This document shows positions 1 through 10,563 of a stretch of DNA of 40,109 nucleotides, piece after piece. Both the position numbers and the translations under genes were made by a program. The stretch spans positions 1 to 40,109 of the forward strand of contig MSJH02000721.1 of NCBI GenBank assembly GCA_001931875.2, read 5' to 3'. The notes under the pieces were generated by a model. That model was not told where the DNA came from and did not search any database. It saw only the letters and a list, made by a program, of their open reading frames with translations. The number at the start of each line of letters is the position of its first letter. Position 1 is the first letter of the stretch. This DNA comes from Byssochlamys sp. IMV 00236 (lineage: Eukaryota; Ascomycota; Eurotiomycetes; Eurotiales; Thermoascaceae).

Positions 1-39
1 TTTTTTTTTTTTTTTTTACTCGATGGAACGGTGAAACTT

Positions 40-1329
40 TCACAGCCGTTCCTTGTTAAGACACCTTCTAAAGCATTTTGCCGAATGAGAAACAAAGCCT
101 TTGAAATCGCTAAAATGTAGACTGTCACACGCTTCACTAATCCTAGTCATTAACGATTCTTTTTCAAGGAACTTGTTCCGTTTAACTTTACTCTTAACAA
201 CTGACCAGAATTGCTCAATTGGATTCAGTTCAGGAGAATATGGAGGAAGATAGACATATCGATATCCTCGAGAGTGAATGTACTTTCCAATATCTGTTGA
301 GCTATGAATAGGGGCATTATCCATGACGAGATAATGACCCTTCATTTCTGAATACTTGTCCATTTCGTCAAGAGTCGCTTTTAAAAAGCTTAGATAATGC
401 CCTGTCACCGTTCCTATACTATAACGGTTAGTGTCATGTCCAAGCTTTCTCTTTTTGGTACGTTTTGGAACTCTCAGACTAACATTAATTAAGCCGGTGG
501 CAGATATTGCACCTAAAATCGATGTTGAATTCGCTTTAGTTGTTGGCACTGTTACTATTGCAGGAGTTCCCTTCCTTGACCAAGCCATGCCTCGTTTCAA
601 ATTGATATGAAAGGCTGATTCATCAAGAAAGACGCAGTTTGTTGTGAAGTCCAAGTCAGTTTGCTGCCACTTTTGCACCCAATCATACCTTTGCTGAATC
701 TTTTCTTCGCTGTTTCTTTCGACAGGCTGGAATTGTGCTTGCTTAATGGATAGATTACATTGAGTTGTCATGAAGTTATAAACAGTACTACGTGAAACGG
801 TGAGATCTGCAAAGTTCTGCAGTAAATATTCCATTATTTCAATTAAAACGGCAGAAGGATTCTCATCAATATATTCTAAAAGACATTGCTTATGCTCTTC
901 CCTAAGAATACGATGTCGACCTGATTTTTTCTTTTTTTCGAAAATGCTTTCAGGATCTTCGTAATAACGTTTAACCCATCTCTGGGCTGCACGAACATGA
1001 ATACCTAACTGTCTCGCAGCGGCTGAAGCACTCAAGCATTTACTGAAAAATAAATGAAAAAAACGAGTTTTCTCGTCTTCAGAGTAAACTGTATAGCGTC
1101 GCTTACTGCATAACTCCATATCAACATCTTCACTGTTCTCCTCAACTGCAGTTGGATGCAGTTCAGGATTGGAAAGTGTTTCTGGAGGTTTATTCTTAAG
1201 GAATTGTGTACGAGAACTAAGGACCTCGATAGCGAACAACTCCTCGTCAACAACAAGATCCATGGGCTCAACTCCATGCTCATCTACAACATGTCCTTGC
1301 CCATCTTCGTACAAAAATTGCATACTCAT
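40..1329 (-). CDS. Tc1/IS630-like DD34E transposase, apparently intact
   Basis: Cut-and-paste transposase of a Tc1/mariner (IS630 superfamily) DNA transposon. From Met at 1329 it is 429 residues. The N-terminal half has a helix-turn-helix region (AARQLGIHVRAAQRWVKRYY), then a winged-helix-like part. The DDE_3 catalytic domain follows, with D236 (VFLDESAFH), D337 (VMDNAPIH) and E372 (SPELNPIEQFW); 34 residues separate the last two, so DD34E. No internal stop or frameshift is seen. The frame stays open upstream to 1479, but the minus strand there shows a plausible 3' splice site (TTTTACAG just upstream of the chosen ATG), so an upstream exon is possible. The stop lies 39 bp from the window edge, so one terminal repeat may be outside. 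I could not identify terminal inverted repeats. Confidence 0.88.
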   Translation of the reverse strand: MSMQFLYEDGQGHVVDEHGVEPMDLVVDEELFAIEVLSSRTQFLKNKPPETLSNPELHPTAVEENSEDVDMELCSKRRYTVYSEDEKTRFFHLFFSKCLSASAAARQLGIHVRAAQRWVKRYYEDPESIFEKKKKSGRHRILREEHKQCLLEYIDENPSAVLIEIMEYLLQNFADLTVSRSTVYNFMTTQCNLSIKQAQFQPVERNSEEKIQQRYDWVQKWQQTDLDFTTNCVFLDESAFHINLKRGMAWSRKGTPAIVTVPTTKANSTSILGAISATGLINVSLRVPKRTKKRKLGHDTNRYSIGTVTGHYLSFLKATLDEMDKYSEMKGHYLVMDNAPIHSSTDIGKYIHSRGYRYVYLPPYSPELNPIEQFWSVVKSKVKRNKFLEKESLMTRISEACDSLHFSDFKGFVSHSAKCFRRCLNKERL

Positions 1330-1832
1330 TTCAGATGTCTGTAAAATAAATTGCAAAAAAGAAAAAGAAAAAGAATTAAAAGAATAAAGAGTTGTCACTA
1401 ATTTATACCCAAATAAAATGCCAAAGAATTTTATCAGGTAATGACTAAGCGACAAGTAAAAATAGACAAAGTTCATCACGACTTCATCACGACTTCATTG
1501 CTGGATCAACCGACTTTGTTGTTGCATCCAATTTTTTTTTTTGCACGACATTAAACTCAAAATCAGCGACTTTACTTTCTGCAATGACTGTACCTTAGAC
1601 CATGAATAATTTTTTTTTACAAGAGAGTACTGGTGAGCCAGTAGTCCGTGTTTTATAATGATTTACTTTTCATTTCTCTCAGCCTAATTCAAATGAGCCA
1701 ATCAAGGATGATTGTCATCGTTTTTATTTACAGACACCGACTCATTAAGGTCTTTTTTTTTGGCTCTCCCCCCCTTTTCTTTCTTTCTTGTTCTCAACCC
1801 TTTATCATTAAACACACATATAAATATATAAA
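1330..1832. other. Intergenic: upstream of transposase and glycosyltransferase-like gene
   Basis: No gene seen. It holds a short direct repeat at 1474-1498 (catcacgactt twice, then cat), T-tracts, and a perfect 6-bp inverted repeat TACTGG/CCAGTA at 1628-1643. A TATA-rich stretch (atataaatatata) lies just before the ATG at 1833. Any 5' terminal repeat of the transposon should be in this interval but was not recognised. Confidence 0.5.
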
Positions 1833-3553
1833 ATGATAAGGGCCCAACGGCTACTGTTTTATATTTTGTTTATAGCATTCTTTGCATTCTTTTCTATAAG
1901 TGTATTCCCTCGACTCAAGCCAACGTCATCACCTGCCATCAACTCACCTTATGCACCACAACAGCCTCCATCTGCTCATTCTTCTCCACCAAGAAAAGTT
2001 GATCCTAACGAAGAAAAGTACTTGTCTTGGTTTCCACACAGGTAATCTCACACACATTTACTGTTCAACTCTAGATTATCAAGCTGACCATTCTAATAGC
2101 GATTTCCCTGAACAACAAGAGTGCTTCCGAAACGGTATCCGACTTGCTCTAGAGACAAACCGTACGATCATTGCACCCATGCTCAGAATTAACAAATCAT
2201 ACCCTTGGATGCCATTTGAAGACCTTGCTAAGCGATACGAAGCTCAAGACAAGAAGATACTTCGAGATCTTTGCAATAGCAATCAATACAACTGGAGAAC
2301 CGAGCTAGAGCCCTGTGAAACGATAGATGAATGGACAGAGATACCATGGTCAAGTATTATGGATCTGGAAGCTATCAAAAAGGATTACGGGGTTCGCATC
2401 ATCGAACGTACCCAAGGACATGGCTGGGGTGTACATGAATCCGCTTTACCCGAAGGCAGTGTTCGACCTGAGGATGTAGCTGTTGTCGACGTCATGACTT
2501 TCAAGGAGAACGGAACCGATTGGGAACACGTCGATCCTGCGATGGAAGCGCTCAAGAAAAAGAGCGACGGATCTGTGTATCGTTGGATACAAAACCACTT
2601 TTTAAGTAAACAACAAAATGATGAAAAGCCCAAAGAGCCCTTCAAGTTTGTTCTCTATGACAGTCAGCTCCGGGCCATTGACGCCAAGGTGATTCAGTTT
2701 GGCGCATTGAGTTCAGCTGCTCGCTATGCAACGCCTCCTACAGAAATCCAGATGAGTTTACGAAAGGCAATGATGAAGACGCATTTTAATGTTCCCGATC
2801 AGATGCAAAAGATGACAGAGCAAGCCAATAAAATTGTAAGCGCGCTTGGCGGCCGATTTGAATACAGCACATTGATCTTGAACCTTGCTAAACTTGTTGC
2901 TTTGGATGCTCGTGCTGGTACGATCCAACACTTGGACGTTGACGGCAAAGCGCCTCAAAGTGACGTGGCTGCACCCAAAAGCATGAGCGAACTTAGTAAA
3001 CAGGCCAAGAAAGATCTTATGGATGCTCTCGTCTTGGAGATCTTTGGTGATATCCCCATTAATCAAGCCGTATCAGCAGCCATGCCCATCAAACGCTCAA
3101 AGCTATCAGAATTTTTAGGCAACGGCCGTCCCTTCCCCATAACTGATCCTGTTCAAAGACGCGAATTGTTGGATGCTTGTGTTGATTATCACAAGCATGT
3201 TGAACGACGTTACCCGATTTATTACTTGATCTCTGACATGGACGTTGCTCCCGAAAGTCAACCTGACATCTTTGGCCCCCTTCTCGACATGTTTCCCTGT
3301 ATCTTTTCTAAACAAGATATGCTCAATTGGGGAATACAAACAGAGGATTGGTCAAAGGGACAACCTGGTTTGGTAGATGGCGTGAATTACGAAAAACTAT
3401 TCCAACCTCTTCTTGATATCCTTATTGCAGGAAAAGGTAAGACAAAAAGTATATCATTCGAATCAAGTCTCATATGAACATCTAGGCTACTCATTTTTCG
3501 AGATTCCAACAACACCTCTCACTCGATTCCTTAATTGGAGTCCAAAAGCTTAA
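1833..3553 (+). CDS. Type II membrane glycosyltransferase-like protein (O-fucosyltransferase-like fold)
   Basis: Predicted Golgi/ER-type II membrane protein of 537 residues. Exons: 1833-2041, 2100-3436, 3486-3553; introns of 58 and 49 nt with GTAATC/CTAATAG and GTAAGA/TCTAG borders. Residues about 7-27 form a signal anchor, followed by a Pro/Ser-rich stem. Splicing joins KYLSWFPHS to DFPEQQ, restoring the N-terminal donor-site block seen in fungal GDP-fucose O-fucosyltransferase-like proteins (..LSWFPHS..EQ..NGIRLALETNRTIIAP). The C-terminus (YYLISDMD, then GYSFFEIPTTPLTRFLNW) fits the end of the same fold. The last exon was found only by splice phase: without it the frame runs into a stop at 3475. 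Donor and acceptor substrates cannot be told. Family assignment is by motif pattern and could be a related GT-B family. Confidence 0.72.
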
Positions 3554-3729
3554 ATGCATTCTGCAATCATGACATTATTCTTGAATCCCCGATAGAAAAT
3601 AAAAAACAAAGGGTTTTACTGTGCTTTATGATGTCATGATTATATCAATTGTCTATTATGCTATTTCTTGTATAAAAGAAGCTTTCTTTGGTTCATCCTT
3701 TCTGATTTCTTTTCATATAATAAAAAAAA

Positions 3730-5342
3730 ATGTATTCAAAATTATTCACTCGATCCATTAAACAACAACGTTTTATGCAAAGAAGAAACTATGTCGTTGC
3801 CAAAAATGACTTACGAGCAAATGACAGCAAGGGCCTTATCTTTGCTGGTCTAGCAGTCCTTGGTGCTGGTGGTTACTATTACTACAAGAAAGCAAATGAG
3901 GATGACAGTAAGTTGACAGATTTTTTATAAGAATAATGTCAATAACAGTGATAGATCTTCCTTCAGATTTAAAGAAGAAAGTAAAGAACACGGTCAATGA
4001 TACTACGACCCATCACAAAGCACAGGATAACCCAATGGTTGCCGAAAAAATTTCATCTGATAAAAGCAAGCCAGACTGGGAATCAAAGCTTGAACAAGGC
4101 TCAAAGGATACCAACAAGGACACCAGTCGCTTAGTCGGAAAGGACACAGACAAGGTGAAAGGCGTTTGGGAAAACAAGGACAAAGACGATCAGGTCTCTC
4201 GTACACCTGCCTCTGTGAATGAACAGAACGAAGGTAGTTCCTTTTGGAATAACTTGTTAAGCGGTAACAACGAGCAAACAAGTGGCGCACCCAAGACCAA
4301 TTTAGAAGCTCAGGATGACACTACCAAGAAGGGTTCTTTCAGCAGCTGGGTCACGGGCTCAAACGAAAAGCGTCCTAGCACGGGTAACCCCATGGTAGAT
4401 GAAAAGCTTTATCCGGGCAAGACCAAGACAGAAAAGGACGAACGTATGGAAGCTTATGCAAATGACGTAATTCATGATACAAGTAATCTTGTCGAGAAGG
4501 ATACGGAAAAGATCAAGGGTGTTTGGGAAAAGCGAAGCAAGCCTAATATTACCGACTCTCCTAATGAAGAAAAGAAGTCTTTCTGGTCAAGCCTCTTTGG
4601 CTCGTCTAAAGAAAAGGAAGCCGATGCTTCTTGGAACAGTGCAAAAGACAAGTTGAATGATGCTAAAGAAGATACAGCATCCACTGCTCATCGTGATGCT
4701 CAAAGACTCTCTGGCGCTTGGGGTGACGCCAAGCATGCGGCTTCTGCTGAATCGGATCGTCTCAAGCAGGATGCAAATGCTACCTGGGGCCGTACAAAGG
4801 ATAGAGCTTATGCTGATGCCAATTCTGTCAAGAACCAAGCTGAATCTGCGTGGAACCATGCCTCTGCTAAAGCCAATAATGCATACGATTCTGCTCAGGA
4901 AGAAGGTGCTCGCTTAAAGCGCGAAGCTAGTGACGAATACAATTATCAAAAGAACCGTTTGAGTGGCAGCGTAAACAGTCTTCATCGAGAAGTCTCTGAA
5001 AATGCCGACCGATGGAAGGACCAGGCCGAACACAAGGCCAAGAGTTGGTATGAAAAAGGCACAGAACAAGTCAAGAGTAGTCTCTCTACTGTCAAGGATA
5101 CCGCTAGTCAAGATATTCAATGGGCAGAACGCAAGGTTCAGGATAGCTTAAGCACCGCCAAAGGTGAAGTGGATCGCCTGTTTGGCAAAAATGAGACAGG
5201 TCCCACTGGCTTGCAAGGACACTTTGTCCGTGGCGAAAATTTCGCTGAAGAAGAAGAAGGTGTATTGAGACCTACTCGAAATGAATTAGGTCGTGTGCCT
5301 GCTAGAGTTATTGTCGAACACGCTCGTGGCTCTGATATGTAA
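3730..5342 (+). CDS. LEA-like mitochondrial single-TM protein with internal repeats
   Basis: 517-residue protein; exons 3730-3907 and 3967-5342, intron 59 nt (GTAAGT..TTCAG). The N-terminus is Arg/Lys-rich without acids (MYSKLFTRSIKQQRFMQRRN), typical of a mitochondrial presequence. A glycine-rich TM helix follows at about residues 35-52. The rest is highly charged and low in hydrophobics. Two diverged repeats start at NPMVAEK (residue 81) and NPMVDEK (residue 200), each with a DTS.LV.KDT.K.KGVWE block and a following SFW..L segment. Residues about 270-470 are Ala/Lys/Glu/Asp-rich helix with W/A-D-A-K..A periodicity like group 3 LEA and LEA-like stress proteins. Inferred role: protecting or scaffolding a mitochondrial membrane; function not established. 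It ends 80 bp before the AspRS gene on the same strand. A related architecture occurs in the gene ending at 7860. Confidence 0.8.
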
Positions 5343-5422
5343 ATATAATAGTTTATTGTCTGTATAAAATAAAATCATGTTATTCTACTACCGCGATCCC
5401 TTCTCTCTTTTTTTTTTCTTTA

Positions 5423-7781
5423 ATGAATTGTTTGAGTAGAGTTTTGTTTTTAAGCAGTAGATCACTGTTGACTAGACCCACTCTTAGACTAAGGCCACTC
5501 ACTGCCTATCGACCATTTTCTCTTACGACGGTTCAAAAAGAACAGTACTTGCACGGCTATAAAGACGACAGACGTCACCATGGTAGGAAACTAGCTTGAA
5601 GATCGCTTGCACTAAAGTAACGATTTAAAACAAAAGGTCATTACCCTAGTCGAACTCATTATTGTGGTAACTTGAGCGTATCCAATGAAGGAGAAAAAGT
5701 AGTATTGTGTGGTTGGGCGCAATCAACAAGGTAACAATATTATTTGTCATTTACATACATATACCCTGAACACTGCCCCAAATAGATCTCTTTCTCAAGA
5801 TTTAATCTTTATCCCCTTGTATGATCATTCTGGAACAGCACAACTTGTCTTTCGTAACGGCAATCAACAACTCAAGTTGCAAATCCAATCCTTGTCTGCA
5901 GAAAGTGTCATTTGTGTTGAAGGCATTGTCCGAAAGCGTCCAGAGGGTATGGCAAATAAAAAGCAAAAAACAGGAGAAATTGAAGTTGAAATCGACACGC
6001 TTTACTGCTTAAACCCTGCTTCACCCTCTTTACCCTTTTGGCCAAGTCAAACTCAAATGGTAAAAAAGCAATAAAATCAATAGGCATTGTGTTCACCCTT
6101 GATATAGCCAAATGAGGAAGTCAGACTCCGTTATCGTTACTTGGATCTTCGTCGAGAAGAGCTTCAGCATAATATTCGCTTGAGATCGATAACAGCCAAT
6201 ACAGTTCGAAATTACTTGATTGACAATGGATTTACAGAGATAGAAACGCCCATGTTGTTTAAATCAACTCCTGAAGGTGCAAGAGAATTCATTGTTCCTA
6301 CAAGAAAAAAGGGAAATTTTTATGCGCTTCCTCAGAGTCCACAGCAGGTAGGATAAAGTAAAGACATCTGAGTCCTCATTGATTCTGTTCGTTAGCATAA
6401 ACAAATGCTGATGGCGGCTGGATTTGATCGGTACTTTCAAATAGCTCGTTGTTTCAGAGATGAGGACTTGAGAGCAGATAGACAACCAGAGTTTACACAG
6501 GTAAATGCTAAAGAAGTATAAGATGAGGTGTTGACTCTATAAAAGATTGATTTAGAAATGTCCTTTGTCAAAGCAAAGGATATTCAAAATATAATCGAAG
6601 GCATGGTTACAGCTATCTGGGATAAAGCATTAAGTATAAAACTAACAAAGGACTCTTTCCCACACATGACATATCATGAAGCAATGTCCAAGGTAAAGCG
6701 AAATAAGCTCTGTTTTTTTGCTTTATAGTTGATGTTTAGCCTTGTCTATAGTATGGATCAGATAAGCCGGATGTTCGATTCTCGATGCATATTAATGATA
6801 TTGGGTCATATGTAAAAGATGCTATTGGTGATGCTTCTGTCGATTGTATGGTAGTTAAGCGAGGATCCAAGCTTACAGGTAGTGAATTAAAGGCCATGCA
6901 AAAGGAACTGGAACTTACAGAAGACAAGGTAATAAGAAAAAAAGGCAAAGTTGCTTTGCTAATGAAAAACAAGTAGAATTTTGCATTTGTCAAGATCAAT
7001 GAAAACAATATTCATTCATGGCCATCCAAATGCCCTCAACTTCGCCACTCGCAGCGTATTGGCGCGATTGAGACTGAATTAAATCAAAAGCTCGATATCC
7101 AGCAAGGCGATTTAGTTGTAACATACAAGAGGCCTGCTTATCTTTATGTAAGATTTACTCTTTTATGATACCATATATCTTATCTGTGTCTAGGGTGGCA
7201 ATACAACCATGGGCAGAATTCGTCTCTATTTGTCCAACCTGCTGCAAAATAAGGGCTTACTGCAGCTAGATCCCGAAAGATACAAGTTCTTGTGGATAGA
7301 GTCTTTCCCTCTTTTCACACCTGACGAAGCTGGTATCCGTACTTGGCAATCTACGCATCATCCCTTCACAGCACCATTTGATGAAGACATACCCCTGCTG
7401 GCTACAGAGCCTGAAAAAGTACGTGGACAGCACTATGACTTGGTTTTGAATGGTATGGAGATTGGAGGCGGATCGATCCGTATTCATTCCCCTGTGATGC
7501 AGACATTCATACTAGAAAAAGTGCTGCAGTTAGAAAGACATGAGTACCAGAGGTTTGATCATTTGATTGATGCTCTCGGTGGAGGGTGTCCACCTCACGG
7601 AGGTATTGCCTTGGGTTTTGATCGCTTGATGGCTATCTTATGTCAGTCTTCTTCTATTCGTGATGTAATTGCGTTCCCCAAGGCTGCAGGTGGTAAAGAC
7701 TATGTAGTGAATAGTCCATCTGAAGTAACAACAGCTCAATTAAATGAATATGGTCTCAAGTTAGCTCAAGATCAGAATTAA
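5423..7781 (+). CDS. MSD1: Mitochondrial aspartyl-tRNA synthetase (bacterial-type class II)
   Basis: Charges mitochondrial tRNA-Asp. Nine exons: 5423-5582, 5637-5730, 5786-6059, 6108-6347, 6396-6500, 6546-6692, 6752-6928, 6977-7147, 7194-7781; introns 45-59 nt, all GT-AG; 651 residues, close to human DARS2 (about 645). The N-terminus is an Arg/Ser-rich presequence. The OB-fold anticodon domain begins [16 protein letters not shown]. Class II motif 1 lies around [10 protein letters not shown], motif 2 is [16 protein letters not shown], and motif 3 is [23 protein letters not shown] and the following insertion are typical of bacterial-type AspRS. Exon 2 must start at 5637 (acceptor AAAAG) rather than at the nearer CCCTAG, because only that choice keeps the frame into RTHYCG. 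It converges on the gene ending at 7860, with 78 bp between stops. Confidence 0.96.
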
Positions 7782-7859
7782 TACATATAGAATAGCATTG
7801 TACAATAATAAAAAGGCATGTATGCATAAAAACAAACCATGTCGTCTATTTTTATTTCC

Positions 7860-8345
7860 TTATTTAGCACCGGGTATAGTCGACACCTTGTCATTTCTTG
7901 GAGTGCCTTCTTCAGAGACATTGGTGACTTCGTCTGTGCTCTTGCTTGCTATTTGACTTTGATGCTTATTGGGACCATCACTGCCCGTAGTAGCAGCTCC
8001 TGCGGACGTAGGGTTTTCTTCTTTATTGGCACGACCACTTCGCATAAAATCGGTTGCATTCCTGACACCTTTGTTGAGTTCGTACGATAGACTTCCACTG
8101 GCATCGTTGTCCCCGCTTGTTTTATCCTTTACTTTTTCAGTCGACTTATCACCAAGAACTTTGTTTGGGTCTCCCTTTGCACTCTTTGAATACAAGTAGG
8201 TGGCACCAAGAAGAGCAAGCATGCCGCCTACGATAAGAGCATTGTTACCTTGAGGAGTGTCAGGGCTATTTCCTGTATCGTAGAATCGTCTTTGGACAAT
8301 GGCACGTCTTGGTTTAATGAATTGAGCTGCACGAGAATAAAACAT
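7860..8345 (-). CDS. Small mitochondrial single-TM protein
   Basis: Intronless, 161 residues from Met at 8345; a Met six codons upstream is in frame, but the chosen start gives the cleaner presequence. The N-terminus MFYSRAAQFIKPRRAIVQRR is basic and amphipathic, as in mitochondrial import signals. NALIVGGMLALLGATYLYSK at about residues 41-60 is a Gly/Ala-rich TM helix. The tail is polar and disordered (Ser/Thr/Gly/Asn/Lys). The layout, basic presequence ending in RR-aromatic, then small-residue TM, then hydrophilic tail, mirrors the LEA-like protein at 3730-5342 on the other side of AspRS. No enzymatic motif seen; function unknown. It could be a small inner-membrane assembly or stress protein. 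Confidence 0.7.
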   Translation of the reverse strand: MFYSRAAQFIKPRRAIVQRRFYDTGNSPDTPQGNNALIVGGMLALLGATYLYSKSAKGDPNKVLGDKSTEKVKDKTSGDNDASGSLSYELNKGVRNATDFMRSGRANKEENPTSAGAATTGSDGPNKHQSQIASKSTDEVTNVSEEGTPRNDKVSTIPGAK

Positions 8346-8599
8346 GAGAAAAAAAGGATTCACGCAGTGCCACGTTCACGAAGATCAGGGTTTTATATAA
8401 AGGCATGAATATTGAGATAACCATGACATCATATGATATAACATGAAAAGCAGCTCAACATGATGCAACTATTTATGGACCAGAAGATAGGCCTATTAAC
8501 AAGAGAACAAAATCAGAGCGTTCTCTTAGAATTCATCTTATTCGATAGCAATTTGCAGAAGAGAGAGCTACATGTTCTCCATTTCTTATGGAAATAGAT

Positions 8600-8601
<2 letters not shown>

Positions 8602-8639
<38 letters not shown>
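8602..8639. repeat. Poly-T homopolymer, 38 nt
   Basis: Uninterrupted T run (A run on the minus strand) about 260 bp upstream of the small mitochondrial gene. It could be a microsatellite, the A-tail of an old retroposed sequence on the minus strand, or of uncertain assembled length. No coding retroelement is seen beside it. Confidence 0.9.
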
Positions 8640-8641
<2 letters not shown>

Positions 8642-10040
8642 AAAAGGGAGAAAATAGCAGAAAGTGATGTCTACTGTGTTTTTGTCAAAGCTAAATCTCC
8701 GGACTGAAAGAAAAGGATACGAGTGTGTTAATTTAAAGCATTTAAGCATAAGCACATGAATGGAATAAGCAGCAATAGAGACTGGGGATGGAAAACGTAT
8801 TCTCTAATGATAAACGACTTCATTCATGCCTCATTTCTCTTTGCTGCTTTTGTCAAAGCCATCAAGTATAGACTTTGCTCTCTTAGTTTTACGAAAAAGA
8901 ACATAGTCTTTGGATTGAGAATTTGAAGAGTAGCCAAGAGAGTAAAGAACAATGGTTCTATTGGATACTATTTCCACTTTAAATTTAATTAACATCAGTT
9001 TAAAAAGAAGAAGACGCTAACAAAAAGGAGAGGAAATACAAGCTATCAAAAAAAGGATACGATCGTATGTACCTTGACCAGAAAAAAAGAAAGTGGTTTA
9101 CACATAAAGTAATTTATTACAACACTGTATAATAATAAAAGAACGTGGTTCAAAATACGTTTGTCTCGCATCGTTTGACTATTCTCCCCTTGTCGATTCT
9201 ATTTCTGAGATCAAGCGAAAGAATTATACGACGCTGGAGCATCATTTAAGTCTCTGATGCATATATCGGTTGACGCTTTGCCATGTCATCGAAGCAAAGC
9301 GCTTGTATGCCAAAGATCTTTTATTCAAATGTATCACCCTATTTTGTAGATTTAAGGTTCTATCCTGTGCTGTTCCTGGAGACTTTCTCACATAGCCAAG
9401 TGGTTCCAACCATATCATCTACTGCGAGAGTAAATAAATGCCCTGTGATAGTCATTAATTTAATAATTGCTATAATGTTACCAAGATGCTCGTTGTTCAT
9501 CACATAAAGCTCCCTAAACCTTTGGGTATTCATTTGCCTATTTTGGAGGGCTCCTTGTACCACTGCCGACATTTTATAAGTAATATAGTAATCAATTAAA
9601 ATAAAACACAGTTCTTCCCTACTGGAGAATATTATATTTAACTCGAATGTTAGCAAGTAGTCCGATCATTCGAATCATTATCACCTTTCATGACGTGAAT
9701 AGACGTCTTTGAATATTTATAGGAAGCCGTTGCTCTCAGATCATTCATGAGAGCAGTGAATACCCGCATTCTAAATCGCACTGAAAGGAGAGAGAAAGAG
9801 AGACAAGACAAAAAGCCTACACATGCCGCCACAAATTTCTTAAAAATCTGAAAGTGATGGTATATCAGATGAAAACCGAAGGTCAGCCATATTCTATATG
9901 ATGAATACTTTATCAGAGATATAATTTTGACGAGGGTACATGAAATCAACTTTGTGGACCATTATCTCCTTTCAATTATATTCTTCAATGCAAGTACGAC
10001 TCAAGCTTATTTCGGAGCCTGATTCCAGCCAATAAGTAAA

Positions 10041-10072
10041 AAATACCTCAAAGTACCTCACAAAGTACCTCA
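10041..10072. repeat. Three tandem copies of a 10-11 bp unit (AARTACCTCA)
   Basis: aaatacctca, aagtacctca and caaagtacctca follow each other about 490 bp upstream of the copper-fist start codon. Spacing is about one helical turn, as for repeated protein-binding sites, but the unit does not match the Mac1/Cuf1 copper-response elements I know. A single related aagtacctcaaa also occurs near 38298, so chance is possible. Confidence 0.5.
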
Positions 10073-10563
10073 AAGTTTACACGTCTCTTCTTCCCTGTCT
10101 GTCTACAATTCAAAAAGGCCCATTAGAACAGAGTTGTGCAAATATATTCAATGATTTATTATTTTAAGCTAGAACTTTTATAGAAACTATCGTTTACCAT
10201 AAATATCAAGACATTTCATATGCAATTTCTTTTTCTTTCTTTTTCTCTCTTTCTCTCTTTCTTTTTATCTCTTGATCAATCACACCACACAATCCCCTTT
10301 TTATATTCTTCTTTAACTTTTAATCGATCGTCTGTATTTTTAGCTTTAAATTGCTTTTGTATTTTGAATGATTTCTTTATTATAATTCCTCTTTCTCTTT
10401 TTTTTTTTTTTTTGATTAATTAATTTTATAAGCCTAAAAATAACCTTATAAGCAGAAAAAAAGTCTTCGTTTCGAACGGACGCTTTATTTCATCAAGAGA
10501 AAGCTCGTTTGAGCTCTTTCTTTTATTCTAGATTCTTAAATCAAACATCAAAGATAAAAAAAA

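Larger units (their letters stand above)
8346..10563. other. Gene-poor 2.2 kb interval upstream of the copper-fist gene
   Basis: No gene is supported. The longest minus frame, 9360-9656, has no recognisable domain and no splice partners. Features: a 38-nt T run at 8602-8639; pyrimidine-rich stretches at 10223-10270 and 10390-10415; and a 10-bp unit AARTACCTCA three times at 10041-10072. TATA-like and T-rich sequence close to 10564 is probably the promoter and 5' leader of the copper-fist gene. Confidence 0.5.

Noticed and set aside
1628..1643. TACTGG/CCAGTA palindrome as a transposon terminal repeat
   Set aside because: It is a local 6-bp hairpin, not a terminal repeat. No matching copy is visible at the other side of the transposase gene.
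1900..3477. One long continuous frame as the whole glycosyltransferase-like gene
   Set aside because: It starts inside exon 1 in the wrong frame and reads through both introns. Splicing at 2042-2099 and 3437-3485 restores conserved blocks at each end.
8874..8880. TTTGCTC, identical to the core of the yeast Mac1 site
   Set aside because: A single 7-mer 1.7 kb from the copper-fist gene is expected by chance and is nearer to an unrelated gene.
9360..9656. 98-codon minus-strand open frame (MSAVVQGALQNRQMNTQ..)
   Set aside because: No domain, no splice context, no supporting signals; open frames of this length occur by chance in AT-rich DNA. Kept only as a note.
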